Below are positions 31,923 to 41,366 of a stretch of 58,760 nucleotides of DNA, piece after piece. Location of the stretch: positions 1 to 58,760 of IMG/VR virus record IMGVR_UViG_3300037502_000670; one strand, 5' to 3'. A program made the position numbers and the translations under genes. The stretch is from a virus. Below the pieces are notes generated by a model that saw nothing but the letters and a program-made list of their open reading frames with translations, did not search any database and was not told the DNA's origin. Within the stretch, counting starts at the first letter, position 1. Every line of letters begins with the position of its first letter.

Positions 31923-32669
31923 ATGGCTGATAATATCACAAGACTGCCAAACAAGAGCCCGGCTAGGTCCACCACGATGGTTTCTAAGGGGCGCACGAAC
32001 ATTATTCCTGAGCCTAAAGCCGGGCAGTTGTATCGGCTGCCTACACAGACCACGCCTGCAAACAAGAACGTGCCGCGCGTTACGCGCGAAAATGCTATTC
32101 GTGCGAAGTACCCCCAGACGAACAAGATAAATTCTGGCAAAGCTGCCTATGGGCCGAAGCCCTCTGCCGGGCCTTCGATGGGCTCGCGGATTGCTGGTAC
32201 TGTTGCACGCGGTATGCTGCGGGCTGCCGGTCCGGTCGGCGCTATGGCTGGTATGATAGGCTCTGCTGGGCCCGGTTCTGACAAACCGCCAAAATATGGA
32301 ATGTCTCTTCGGGAACGATCTGCCAAAAATAGCGCCACGAAGGTAAGCGGCGGTAAAATGTCCGTGATCGGTGGTCGCGGCGTTACCGCTTTTGGTGGTT
32401 CGCCAAAGCCGCCGAAATCAACTGGCGGTAAGATGGCCGTGCCCGGTGGACGCGGCGTCACTGCAATTACATTCGGCGGTTCGTCCAAGGACCAGTCGCG
32501 TGTACCGACTTCTCGCAGCGGTGGCTTCATGGGCCCCAGCAAGACTACTAGCAAAACAACCAGCAAGCCTTCCGGCGGTATGAGGTCGGGTCCGGGCGCA
32601 ACTGGCGGCTCCAAGACAGCCGGACGGTCTACCTCTTCAAAGTCCAACCTCGGAACTAGCCGCTTCTAA
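31923..32669 (+). CDS. Low-complexity basic protein, 248 residues
   Basis: AGGAG precedes ATG 31923. Rich in Gly, Ser, Lys, Pro and Thr with repeats of GGKM-V-GGRGVTA and TSK; one short hydrophobic patch near residues 80-105 (AGTVARGMLRAAGPVGAMAG). Likely disordered and possibly a virion component; not recognised. Confidence 0.65.
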   Translation: MADNITRLPNKSPARSTTMVSKGRTNIIPEPKAGQLYRLPTQTTPANKNVPRVTRENAIRAKYPQTNKINSGKAAYGPKPSAGPSMGSRIAGTVARGMLRAAGPVGAMAGMIGSAGPGSDKPPKYGMSLRERSAKNSATKVSGGKMSVIGGRGVTAFGGSPKPPKSTGGKMAVPGGRGVTAITFGGSSKDQSRVPTSRSGGFMGPSKTTSKTTSKPSGGMRSGPGATGGSKTAGRSTSSKSNLGTSRF

Positions 32670-32683
32670 GAAAGGAACATATC

Positions 32684-32785
32684 ATGGCCAAGAAGCCGAT
32701 GCCGAAGTTTACCCCCTGCTCCAAGTGCCCGTCTCCGGCCCGATGTAAGGCCATGGGCAAGTGTCTGGCGAAGGGCAAGAAGTAA
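32684..32785 (+). CDS. Cys-rich micro-protein, 33 residues
   Basis: MAKKPMPKFTPCSKCPSPAR then CKAMGKC: four cysteines (12, 15, 21, 27) in a basic peptide, suited to one zinc ion. AAAGGAAC precedes ATG 32684. Similar tiny Cys peptides occur beside DUF5872-like genes in environmental phages. Function unknown. Confidence 0.65.
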   Translation: MAKKPMPKFTPCSKCPSPARCKAMGKCLAKGKK

Positions 32786-32786
32786 C

Positions 32787-33596
32787 ATGCCCCCCGGCGG
32801 CACAACCGGTAAGTCTTCTTCCAAGACGGGAGCCCGTGGTCCCACGGGTCCGAAGGGAGAGGCACGCACATCCCCCGCTGGTTCTGGCGGGGGCAAGCCC
32901 GGTTCTGTGTCGCGGACTAGCTCAGGTGCCCGTGGGCCTACGGGTCCGAAGGGACAGGCGCGTACATCTCCCGCTGGTGGTAAGGCCGGGTCTACATCCC
33001 GCGCTCCGACACGGGAGAAGTCGTCGTTCGAGCGGTTTCAGGAACGCTATCCCGGCGGGCTGAGAAGTATGCCTGTCGTGAGCATTCCGCCTCCTACACC
33101 CGGTGGTTTTGGCCCTGCTGGTAGTGCTATCAGCGGTGCTGTGACACGTGTGAGGGATGTTGCTGGCAGGCTTCTGGGTGCTGAAAGGCGGGCTGCAGAG
33201 GCGCTGAAGCAGCGTGAAGCAATTGAGCGGATGGCACCCATGCTTGAGCGGATGAAGCAGTCTGAGGCTATTCGCCTTGGCAAGCCGTCCATTCCGGGTA
33301 AGCTGCCTGACACGATGCCGTCTCCGTCGTTTCGCCAGATGGCAGAGGCCAGCAAGCCCGTTCGAGGGGCCAGCACGTGGAGAGCTATTAACAGGCGCAT
33401 CAATGACGTGACCGACAGCTTCGGCTACGGCACGGGCAAGATGGCCAGAGCCAAGACAGCGGCTACCATCGGCGGGCTTCAGGAAAGCAGCAGGGCTGCT
33501 GCAGAACGTGCCCTTTTCGGTGATCAAAAAAGCATGTATAAGAACGGTGGGCTCGTGACCAAAAAGGGTCGCGTTCCCCCGAAAGGTTGCAAGTAA
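32787..33596 (+). CDS. Low-complexity protein with duplicated collagen-like segment, 269 residues
   Basis: Two copies of GARGPTGPKG-ARTSPAG (DNA 32829-32884 and 32924-32978) give a short collagen-like character, followed by basic disordered sequence, a helical part at about 120-160 and a C-terminus NGGLVTKKGRVPPKGCK. Overlaps the next gene by one base. Possibly a virion or fibre-associated protein; not recognised. Confidence 0.65.
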   Translation: MPPGGTTGKSSSKTGARGPTGPKGEARTSPAGSGGGKPGSVSRTSSGARGPTGPKGQARTSPAGGKAGSTSRAPTREKSSFERFQERYPGGLRSMPVVSIPPPTPGGFGPAGSAISGAVTRVRDVAGRLLGAERRAAEALKQREAIERMAPMLERMKQSEAIRLGKPSIPGKLPDTMPSPSFRQMAEASKPVRGASTWRAINRRINDVTDSFGYGTGKMARAKTAATIGGLQESSRAAAERALFGDQKSMYKNGGLVTKKGRVPPKGCK

Positions 33597-33925
33597 TGGC
33601 CAAGACCCCGGCATGGCAGCGCAAGGAAGGCAAGAACCCCAAGGGCGGGCTGAACGCCAAGGGACGTGCATCAGCTAGGGCGCAGGGTATGAACCTCAAG
33701 GCACCCGTCAAGGGCACGCCTGCGGGGCCTGAGCAGATGCGGCGCAAGGGGTCGTTCCTGACCCGCATGGGTAATTCGCCGGGCCCTGAGCGTGATGCTA
33801 AGGGTAATCCGACACGACTGCTCTTGAGCTTGCAGGCATGGGGTGCTTCGTCCAAGGCAGATGCCAAGAGCAAAGGGCGGGCGCTGCTCGACCGTTACGC
33901 CGCCAAGAAGCAGGGCTCAAAATAA
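33596..33925 (+). CDS. DUF6321-like protein, 109 residues
   Basis: Starts at ATG 33596 inside TAATG with AAAGG upstream. PAWQRKEGKNPKGGLNAKGR, RRKGSFLTRMGN, KGNPTRLLLSLQAWGASSKA match the uncharacterised DUF6321 family that I associate with environmental phage genomes. Strongly basic; may bind DNA. Function unknown. Confidence 0.75.
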   Translation: MAKTPAWQRKEGKNPKGGLNAKGRASARAQGMNLKAPVKGTPAGPEQMRRKGSFLTRMGNSPGPERDAKGNPTRLLLSLQAWGASSKADAKSKGRALLDRYAAKKQGSK

Positions 33926-36118
33926 ATGACCGTATTGCTGACCAATAATGTCTCGACCACACTGGCAGCGTCCATCGCTGCCGGTGATGCTACGTTCAAT
34001 GTGGTTGACGGCAACCGGTTCCCCAGCCCGACGACTGGTCAGTACGCTTATGCCACGATCATCGCGCCCAACGGCGCGGTTGAGATTGTCAAGATCACGT
34101 CCCGCATCGGCAACGCGCTCGGTGTCGTGCGCGGTCAGGACGGCACATCGGCTCAAGTCTTCCCGGCAGGCTCCCGTGTGGAGCTTCGCGTCACGGCTGG
34201 GTCCATTCTTGATGCTGTCGCGGACGGCGTAGCCGAGTTTGATGCTGATATCGCCGCTCTCGACCTGCGGCTCGATACGGCAGAGGCTGAACTCATCTCG
34301 CTCGACGGTCGTCTCGACACGGCTGAGAGTGATATCACGGCCCTTGAGGGCCGCATGACCACGGCAGAGGGCGATATTACGTCCCTTGAAGGCCGCATGA
34401 CCACGGCAGAGGGCGACATCGTTGCCCTTGAAAATTTTGACACAGCACTGGCTACCTCGACGGGCTCAACTTCGGTAGGTTTTTTGCAGGCTGGCACGAG
34501 CGCCACGTTGCGTACGGTACAGTCCAAGCTCCGTGATTTTGTCAGTGTGAAGGATTTCGGTGCAGTTGGTGACAACAGTGCTGATGACACGACCAAAATT
34601 CAGGCTGCTCTTACGTACGCTCTATCCTCCGGAAAAAGCCTGTATATCCCTTCCGGTACGTATATTGTAAGTTCTTTATCTGGCGCTGGTGCCCTTAACA
34701 TTACCGCTGGTATCCAGATTTTTGGTGATGGGAACAGCTCCGTCCTAAAACTCAAAGCTGGTTCCACCGGGGTCGTGGTTTATGCCTATAATGCTAGTGC
34801 ATATTCCGGTTTGCATTTGCGTGATTTTGTTGTCGATGGGAACAGTGTTACGACAGCACAGCTTGATGCAGGCCTTATTCAGATTTTGAATGCGTCTGAC
34901 TTTGTTGTCGATAATGTAACAGTGAAGAATGGTACGCGCGCCAGCGGTTCGGCAGGTATTAATGGTATTGCGGTAGCAGATACGGCGAGTAATGCTACAA
35001 ATGGCATTATCCAGAACTGCCTTGTTGAGAACTGCTCTAAAGCACTTATTAACTGGACTACCAATGCACGTAATGGGCTTATTCAAAATTGTGTACTACG
35101 TAGTGCATCTGGCAATGGGCTTGCTCCCGGCTTGCAAATTAATGGCGGGCAAAATGTAAAGGTTATTGCCAACCATATTTATGGTAATCAGGGTAGCGGA
35201 GTTCTGATTGCGACAGATGGTGCCGGTGTAGCACCGCAGTTTCCTATTATTATTGGCAATCATATTTATGGAAACGGTATCGGCACATCAGAAGGTGCCG
35301 GTATTAAATTGGCTCGTGCCTTTGGTTCTGCATTTGGCCGTGTCATTATAGCTAATAATCATATCTATGAAAATGGCGTTAATGTAAACGATAGCGGTAT
35401 TGTGTTAGTCGATGACGCAAACGTGATTATTCAGGGTAATTACGTATATAAAAATAAACTAGCAGCTATCGCAATTGGCGGAACAACTAGTTCGTTTCGT
35501 GATGTGTTCATAAGCGGAAATGTGTTTGAAGATAACAATCAAGCAAACATATCGTCTGTTGGTGCCATTTATTCCGTGGGCACAATCTCCAATGTCGTAA
35601 TTAAAAATAATCGTTTCGTCGATACGCAAACGCCTTCCACGACCCATTATCCGATTTACACTGCATCTGGTACATTTACTAACTGGCGGGTATCTGGCAA
35701 CACATTCATTAATTACCGCAATCCGCAGATCGTATTTTTTGATACGACAACACCGGCTGTTTGGTCAGCGTCTGCATTTACGATTACCGGTACTTTACAG
35801 ACTACTACTGCATCAGCTATCTATGTTGCGATTGTGCCAGTCGCTGATAACACTGCGTGTGTTTTACGTATTAGTTCTTTGGCGGTCCAGAGCGGTGGAA
35901 GTAATCGCGCATACTATGACAAAGAAAACGCTATGTATCGCGCTGGCGGTGCACTTACTGCACTTGGCGCGGTTGTGACTTATTACGAGCAAGAAAGTGA
36001 CGCGACTTGGGGCGGCGCTGGTCCAACGCAGACATCTAATTTTGCGTTGGCAAGTATTGCTGGGAAAGCCGCAACAACCATCGACTGGTCTTACACGTAT
36101 CGTATGGAATGGAAATAA
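33926..36118 (+). CDS. Tailspike 1, pectate-lyase-like beta-helix
   Basis: 730 residues. Domain order: anchor domain (1-95, shared with 30730 and 36122 proteins), four 14-residue coiled-coil units (about 111-166), a linker ATSTG-SVGFLQAGT, then VSVKDFGAVGDNSADDTTKIQAAL, the start of pectate-lyase-superfamily tailspikes, a long right-handed beta-helix with repeating NxIYG turns, and a beta-rich C-terminal tip. Such trimers bind and usually cleave capsule or O-antigen. The helix part has a much lower GC content than the anchor, pointing to exchange of the receptor-binding part. Confidence 0.88.
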   Translation: MTVLLTNNVSTTLAASIAAGDATFNVVDGNRFPSPTTGQYAYATIIAPNGAVEIVKITSRIGNALGVVRGQDGTSAQVFPAGSRVELRVTAGSILDAVADGVAEFDADIAALDLRLDTAEAELISLDGRLDTAESDITALEGRMTTAEGDITSLEGRMTTAEGDIVALENFDTALATSTGSTSVGFLQAGTSATLRTVQSKLRDFVSVKDFGAVGDNSADDTTKIQAALTYALSSGKSLYIPSGTYIVSSLSGAGALNITAGIQIFGDGNSSVLKLKAGSTGVVVYAYNASAYSGLHLRDFVVDGNSVTTAQLDAGLIQILNASDFVVDNVTVKNGTRASGSAGINGIAVADTASNATNGIIQNCLVENCSKALINWTTNARNGLIQNCVLRSASGNGLAPGLQINGGQNVKVIANHIYGNQGSGVLIATDGAGVAPQFPIIIGNHIYGNGIGTSEGAGIKLARAFGSAFGRVIIANNHIYENGVNVNDSGIVLVDDANVIIQGNYVYKNKLAAIAIGGTTSSFRDVFISGNVFEDNNQANISSVGAIYSVGTISNVVIKNNRFVDTQTPSTTHYPIYTASGTFTNWRVSGNTFINYRNPQIVFFDTTTPAVWSASAFTITGTLQTTTASAIYVAIVPVADNTACVLRISSLAVQSGGSNRAYYDKENAMYRAGGALTALGAVVTYYEQESDATWGGAGPTQTSNFALASIAGKAATTIDWSYTYRMEWK
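34256..34423 (+). repeat. Four tandem 42-bp units in the tailspike neck
   Basis: Units at 34256, 34298, 34340 and 34382 encode 14-residue (two-heptad) repeats of the type ALEGRMTTAEGDIT. The last two units are almost identical in DNA, the first two diverged. A related unit occurs in tailspike 2 at 36473-36514. Copy number sets the length of a trimeric coiled-coil neck. Confidence 0.85.
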
Positions 36119-36121
36119 CCA

Positions 36122-37939
36122 GTGACCGTACTTCTCGCCAATAACGTCTCGTCCGCTCTGGCAGCTCCGATCACGGCGTCTGCGACGAGCATGACCGTTA
36201 CCAACGGCAGCCGGTTCCCCGTGCTGACGCCCGGCCAGTACTTCTACGCGACCATCATCGCTACCAACGGCATTGTCGAAATCGTTAAGGTCAACACCCG
36301 CAACGGCAATGCGATGTCCATCACCCGTGCGCAGGATGGTACGAACGCTCAAGCGTTCGCGTCAGGGGCCCGCGTCGAGATGCGGATCAACGCGGCAAGC
36401 GTGAGAGACACGGCTACCGATACTGTAGCCCCCATAGATGCTCGTCTGACAACCGCCGAGGGTGACATTACGGCCCTTGAGGGCCGTATGACGACTGCCG
36501 AGGGTGATATTACGGCTCTTGAAAACTTTGATACGGCGCTGGCCACCTCGACGGGTTCGGCTTCGGTAGGCTTCTTGCAGGCAGGTTCTGGTGCTTCGTT
36601 GCGCACGGTGCAGTCGAAACTGCGCGATGTGGTCAGTGTCAAAGATTTTGGCGCGGCAGGTAACGGCATATCTGACGACACCGCCGCTTTTGCCGCCGCT
36701 TTGGCGACAGGTAAAGGCGTTTACATTCCGCCCGGTACCTACCTTATTACATCGTCTTTGACCGTCTCAACGTCTGGGCAAAGTATTTTTGGCTGCGGGT
36801 TTGGACAATCAATTGTTCAGCGCGGTAACGATAATTCTTTCATTATGTTTAATGTGACCGCGCCTTGGGGCGTCGAGTTCCTAAACTTTAAAATTCAAGA
36901 GGCAGGTTTAAGCAGCACAAATACAGGTAGCTACATACAGTGTTCTGTAGGCGGCGGTACCGACGTTCTAATTCAAGGAATGTGGTTTTGGTACGGTTGG
37001 CAGCATGTGCGCTGTATGCAAGGTACCAGCAACATCACGTTTAGCAATTCGGTATTTGAAGCCGCGCGTAAAGGCGCCATCTATTCAATTTCTTCCGTAC
37101 GTAACAAAATTATCGGTTGCACGTTTTGGAAGAATAGTGCTGACAGCAGTAATCCGTCTGACCGCGGATACGCTATTAACTTTACCAAAGACGGCGCGTA
37201 TAGTTTTGGGTCTGATAACTGGAACATTGTCGGCAATTATTTTGCAGAAAATGTTTACGGCCCATTTTTGCTTGCCGATACATCTGAAGGTTTGCAGATC
37301 ACAGGAAATTTTTTTGAAATTGCGTCGCAAGTCGATAACGGACAAAAGTCTGATATTGAGTTGTCTAACTGCACGTTAATTTCCATCACGGGCAACACTT
37401 CAAACAGCATTGTCAATAGCTATTTGCCGGGCGGCCGGGGTAGCAAGTATGTCGTGGATCTTTCTGGCGGCGGCAACACCGAAATTGTAATTGGGTCTAA
37501 CGAGTTTGAAGCTGGCGTTTCCGGTACGGTGAATGACCCGTCCCGTGTTGCCGACCCAATTGGAAGCTATTCCATATCTTGGTCTATGCCTGTTCAGGTA
37601 AACAGTTCTGGCACAGGCGTAGTTATGAGTTCGCAGTTGGGCCAGGTAACACGCGTTGGTAAGACAATTCACTTGTCGGCTCAGACTGTTCTTACGAACA
37701 AAGGTGCCAGCGTCGGCGCAGTTCGGCTGGGGCCTTTGCCATACACGCCTTCGGCAACAGGTCTATCGTTTGGTAGCGGGTATCTGACAAATACATCGGG
37801 CATCACCACTCCGATATATTTCTTCTTCAATTCTGATGGTTACGTTTATCCGCTGCACGCAGTGGCAACAAACGTTTTAAACACAAACATCGCAAACAAC
37901 ACTGCCGTTTATTTTTCCGGCACATACCAAATCGCGTGA
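36122..37939 (+). CDS. Tailspike 2, pectate-lyase-like beta-helix
   Basis: 605 residues from GTG 36122. Same plan as tailspike 1: anchor domain, two 14-residue coiled-coil units, ATSTGSASVGFLQAG linker, VSVKDFGAAGNGISDDTAAF helix start, then a different beta-helix and tip. The shared N-terminal third is also similar at DNA level, so one copy arose from the other by duplication followed by replacement of the enzymatic part. Confidence 0.87.
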   Translation: MTVLLANNVSSALAAPITASATSMTVTNGSRFPVLTPGQYFYATIIATNGIVEIVKVNTRNGNAMSITRAQDGTNAQAFASGARVEMRINAASVRDTATDTVAPIDARLTTAEGDITALEGRMTTAEGDITALENFDTALATSTGSASVGFLQAGSGASLRTVQSKLRDVVSVKDFGAAGNGISDDTAAFAAALATGKGVYIPPGTYLITSSLTVSTSGQSIFGCGFGQSIVQRGNDNSFIMFNVTAPWGVEFLNFKIQEAGLSSTNTGSYIQCSVGGGTDVLIQGMWFWYGWQHVRCMQGTSNITFSNSVFEAARKGAIYSISSVRNKIIGCTFWKNSADSSNPSDRGYAINFTKDGAYSFGSDNWNIVGNYFAENVYGPFLLADTSEGLQITGNFFEIASQVDNGQKSDIELSNCTLISITGNTSNSIVNSYLPGGRGSKYVVDLSGGGNTEIVIGSNEFEAGVSGTVNDPSRVADPIGSYSISWSMPVQVNSSGTGVVMSSQLGQVTRVGKTIHLSAQTVLTNKGASVGAVRLGPLPYTPSATGLSFGSGYLTNTSGITTPIYFFFNSDGYVYPLHAVATNVLNTNIANNTAVYFSGTYQIA

Positions 37940-37949
37940 GGATTGAACC

Positions 37950-38915
37950 ATGGCAGACAAAAAAATATCCGCTTTATCTTCCGCTACGACGCCGCTTGCG
38001 GGGTCGGAAGTTTTGCCGATTGTTCAGTCTGGGACTACCGTAAAGGTATCTGTTGACAACCTTACGGCTGGTAAAGACACCAGCATGAAAAACTTGACCT
38101 ACACCGGAACGCTGACCGGATCGACCGGCATTGCAAACATCGGTTCAGGGCAAGTCTATAAAGACGCCAACGGCAATGTCATGCTGGGCAATACGGCCCA
38201 GATTGCGTCTAGCAAATTTTTGGTGCTTAACAACGAGACGACAGCCAATCACGTTATTCTGGCGTCTACGCGTGCGTATACAGACTTGCCATTTGCACGC
38301 GTTCAGTTCGCACACAAGTACGATACCGGCGGCACTTACGTGCAGTTCGCCACCGTTCAGGGCGGCAAAGAAAACGCTAACAACGCCGACACCGCTGGAT
38401 ATTTGTCTTTCAGCACGTTCCAGAACGGCGGTTCTTTAGCTGAACGGATGCGGATTAGTTCGACCGGAAACATAACCGCCAGTACCGGCAACCTTGTTAT
38501 GGGCACCGCCGACAAGGGTATCGACTTCTCGGCTAACAGCAGCGCCGCAGGCATGACCAGCGAGTTGCTGAACGACTACGAGGAAGGCACGTGGACCCCG
38601 GTAGCTACTGCGCGTAGCGGGTCTATTACGTCTTATACTTCTTCCGGCACCTACACCAAAATTGGCGACCGCGTTTTTTACTCCCTTCAGATAACGCTTA
38701 CCGATAACGGAACAGGCACAGTTCTAATAGATGTGTCTCTGCCGTTTGTCGTCGGCGCGGTTAGCGGAGGCGCGGGCCAAAATGTAAATACCGCTTTTGG
38801 GCTGTCTGGAAGTTCTGGTGTTGGCTTGGCTAATTTGGCGTTAAGCCGTTCAGATGGCGCGTACCCCGGCGTAACCGGCAACACATTGCGTGTATTTGGT
38901 AACTTTAGAGTTTAA
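37950..38915 (+). CDS. Tail fibre protein, 321 residues
   Basis: MADKKISALSSATTPLAGSE is the common opening of a fibre family in environmental phages; a Gly/Ser/Asn-rich shaft follows, then a conserved join (AGMTSELLNDYEEGTWTPVA) to a beta-sandwich tip of about 100 residues. No beta-helix. GAGGA precedes ATG 37950. Likely a third receptor-binding protein. Confidence 0.8.
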   Translation: MADKKISALSSATTPLAGSEVLPIVQSGTTVKVSVDNLTAGKDTSMKNLTYTGTLTGSTGIANIGSGQVYKDANGNVMLGNTAQIASSKFLVLNNETTANHVILASTRAYTDLPFARVQFAHKYDTGGTYVQFATVQGGKENANNADTAGYLSFSTFQNGGSLAERMRISSTGNITASTGNLVMGTADKGIDFSANSSAAGMTSELLNDYEEGTWTPVATARSGSITSYTSSGTYTKIGDRVFYSLQITLTDNGTGTVLIDVSLPFVVGAVSGGAGQNVNTAFGLSGSSGVGLANLALSRSDGAYPGVTGNTLRVFGNFRV

Positions 38916-38926
38916 GGACAGCAACA

Positions 38927-40372
38927 ATGGCTTTGACCAAAGTTACATACTCCCTGATTGACGGCGCCCCAATCAATGTGCGCGATTTGGGCGCGGTAGG
39001 GGACGGCGTAGCTGATGATACGGCGGCCATTCAAGCAGCCCTGACTTTGGCTCAAACTACGGCTACGCCTATCTACGTTCCAACAGGAACCTACCGCATT
39101 ACGTCCGGCCTTGTGTACAGCGATACAGCCTATGGAAAAGGGTTGCAGTTGTACGGTGACGGTATGTATGAGTCCATCATAAAGGTAGATGCCAATAACC
39201 AAGTTATATTCACCATTAACCGTACAGGCGGCGGTGGCGGTGAAAACTACACCTCGCACGGAAACATATCAAATATTGGATTAGCGCAGTTTGCCGGACG
39301 TACTGGCGTTACGGGTATGCGTATCTCAAACTGTTGGTACTATACGTTTGAAAATATCAACGCCTCCAACTTGTCTAATGAAGGTTTTGAAACATACGCG
39401 ACTGTACCCGGCGGCGATACGGATATTGTTGCACTTTGCCTTTTCAAAGGGTTGCGGGGCAAATCAAACGGTAATAACGGCTTTAAGGTAAACGCTGCGT
39501 CTGCTTCTGTTGGCCTGTCTCAGTCTAGATTTGAGTTCTGCGACTTTTCCGGGAACGCCGCTAACGGAATGCTGTTGCAAAACTTTGACGGCGTTGAACT
39601 GTTCAAGTGCCTTATGACGGTAAACGGTACGGGCGTAACCGGCGATGGCATTTCAGTGCAGTATAACGGCATCACTAACCGTAACCTAGTGCTGCGCGGC
39701 TGTGAAATTGGTAACGGCAATAAGCGTGCGGGGCTTCGTTTAGATACTATTGTCGGCGTCTTGAGCGAACAGAACCGCTGGATACAGAATGACGGCGAAG
39801 CGGGTTTGTACGCTATTGAATTTGCGTCAACCAGCCTGTTTGTTCGCAATTTCACAGATAAAAATTCGTATATCCTTGTAGGCCTCGCAATTACCGGCGT
39901 GACAGCCTATTATGGCGGTAGCGTTCCCCTTCAAAATGTCCGTATTGAAAATCCGTACTGGGCCGCTTTTACCACACCAGCTAACACTAAATATTCGTTT
40001 GCCAGCCCGCAAAATTTGGTAATTGTTGAGAATGAGGTTAGCAAGGGCGCGGCGCTTGGGTACATTCGCGTAGAAGACCAAGCAACATACGCGCCTGATG
40101 CGTTTGACTATAAACACCACGTCATCATTCTCCGGACTATCTCGTCTATGACGGTCAGCGCGCCGTTAAATCCGTCTGCCGGTCGCGAAATTGACGTTGT
40201 TATTTGGAACGTGTCCGGCGGCGCTATAACCGTAACTTTTAACGCGGTTTTTAAGGTTGGCGGGTATAGCAACCCGGCATCCGGCTTTAGATCGACCGCA
40301 CGTTTCGTTTACGATGAACTAAGTTCTGTATGGGTACAGGTTGGCGCTTGGGCGACCAACGTCCCAACTTAA
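38927..40372 (+). CDS. Tailspike 3, pectate-lyase-like beta-helix without anchor domain
   Basis: 481 residues. Starts almost directly with the helix entry (NVRDLGAVGDGVADDTAAIQ) and lacks the 95-residue anchor of spikes 1 and 2, so it must attach differently, perhaps to another spike or to the 257-residue adaptor. Beta-helix to about residue 400, then a small C-terminal beta domain. AAGGA precedes ATG 38927. Confidence 0.83.
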   Translation: MALTKVTYSLIDGAPINVRDLGAVGDGVADDTAAIQAALTLAQTTATPIYVPTGTYRITSGLVYSDTAYGKGLQLYGDGMYESIIKVDANNQVIFTINRTGGGGGENYTSHGNISNIGLAQFAGRTGVTGMRISNCWYYTFENINASNLSNEGFETYATVPGGDTDIVALCLFKGLRGKSNGNNGFKVNAASASVGLSQSRFEFCDFSGNAANGMLLQNFDGVELFKCLMTVNGTGVTGDGISVQYNGITNRNLVLRGCEIGNGNKRAGLRLDTIVGVLSEQNRWIQNDGEAGLYAIEFASTSLFVRNFTDKNSYILVGLAITGVTAYYGGSVPLQNVRIENPYWAAFTTPANTKYSFASPQNLVIVENEVSKGAALGYIRVEDQATYAPDAFDYKHHVIILRTISSMTVSAPLNPSAGREIDVVIWNVSGGAITVTFNAVFKVGGYSNPASGFRSTARFVYDELSSVWVQVGAWATNVPT

Positions 40373-40396
40373 TTTTTGCCTACTCAGGAGATCAAA

Positions 40397-40642
40397 ATGG
40401 CACTCGAAAAAGTAACGGTCGTGGACTTGATCGAAGTCACGGAAAACGGCTGCGTGCAGGTCCGTACCAAGACGGCGATCATGGAAGACGGCCAGCAGAT
40501 CAGCGGCACGTATCATCGCCACGTCATTGCGCCGGGCGACGACTACGCCAGCGAAGACCCGCGTGTGCAGGCTATCTGTGCTGCTACGCATACACCTGAA
40601 GTGATTGCTGCCTATCAGGCGTCTCTCCAGCCGCCTGCCTGA
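40397..40642 (+). CDS. Conserved small phage protein, 81 residues
   Basis: CAGGAG lies 6 bases before ATG 40397. MALEKVTVVDLIEVTENGCV, YHRHVIAPGDDYASEDPRVQ and HTPEVIAAYQ form a pattern frequent after fibre genes in phages; function unknown, possibly a fibre-associated or chaperone protein. Confidence 0.75.
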   Translation: MALEKVTVVDLIEVTENGCVQVRTKTAIMEDGQQISGTYHRHVIAPGDDYASEDPRVQAICAATHTPEVIAAYQASLQPPA

Positions 40643-40675
40643 CGTAACTGTTGTGCCTTTGTGAGGGTTGAAATC

Positions 40676-40945
40676 GTGGCTGAAGAAGCATGGCATCTCG
40701 ACAAGAAGGTCCCGGTTGGCATCATTGCTGCACTGGGACTGCAGACACTTGGGTTTATCTACGTCGGTACCGCATGGAAGACCGAAGTGGATTTCAGGAT
40801 CAACAGCCTTGAGCGTCTGAACGAGGAGCGCAAGTCTCAGGAAGGCCGGATCATCACGATGGAACAACAGCTTAGGTATATCACCGACTCCTTGAAGCGG
40901 ATCGAAGCCAAGCTGGAAGGCACAGCAAGCAATGGCCAGAACTAA
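40676..40945 (+). CDS. Membrane protein with coiled coil, possible spanin-like (89 residues)
   Basis: GTG 40676 is chosen for the GAGG nine bases upstream. One hydrophobic helix (VPVGIIAALGLQTLGFIYVG) followed by a charged helical segment (LNEERKSQEGRIITMEQQLR) of about 45 residues. This topology, next to the endolysin gene, fits an inner-membrane spanin or a holin regulator; no outer-membrane lipoprotein partner was found. Confidence 0.6.
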   Translation: MAEEAWHLDKKVPVGIIAALGLQTLGFIYVGTAWKTEVDFRINSLERLNEERKSQEGRIITMEQQLRYITDSLKRIEAKLEGTASNGQN

Positions 40946-41366
40946 GACCAACTGGATTGTGTTGCATTGTAGCGCCACTCGTGGCTCGCAGAACTTCACG
41001 GCTGCCGATATCCGGCGCTGGCATCTCGACAAGGGATGGAAGGATATCGGCTATCACTTCGTGATCCGCCGTGACGGCACAGTCGAGACTGGCCGGGATG
41101 TCAACGCCATCGGCTCCCACGTTCAGGGGCATAATGCCGACAGCATCGGCGTCTGCTTGGTCGGCGGCATTGACGACAAGACGTGGAAGCCTGCCGATAA
41201 CTTTACCACTGCCCAGTGGCGCTCCTTGAGAACGCTTGTCGAACGCTTGGTAAAGACGTATCCTAAGGCCAAAGTGCTTGGGCACAGAGATTTTCCGGGG
41301 GTCAACAAGGCGTGTCCTTGTTTCTCGGCAAAAGTCTGGGCGAAGAAAAACAAGTTCCCAGTGTAA
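40932..41366 (+). CDS. Endolysin: T7-type N-acetylmuramoyl-L-alanine amidase
   Basis: 144 residues, one Amidase_2 domain. Zinc ligands H12 (in LHCSAT), H118 (GHRD) and C128 (KACPCF), with Y41 and K126 in the places of the T7 lysozyme catalytic pair. It cuts the bond between muramic acid and the stem peptide. No signal peptide, so it needs a holin; two small membrane genes follow. Overlaps the previous gene by 14 bp. Confidence 0.95.
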   Translation: MARTKTNWIVLHCSATRGSQNFTAADIRRWHLDKGWKDIGYHFVIRRDGTVETGRDVNAIGSHVQGHNADSIGVCLVGGIDDKTWKPADNFTTAQWRSLRTLVERLVKTYPKAKVLGHRDFPGVNKACPCFSAKVWAKKNKFPV

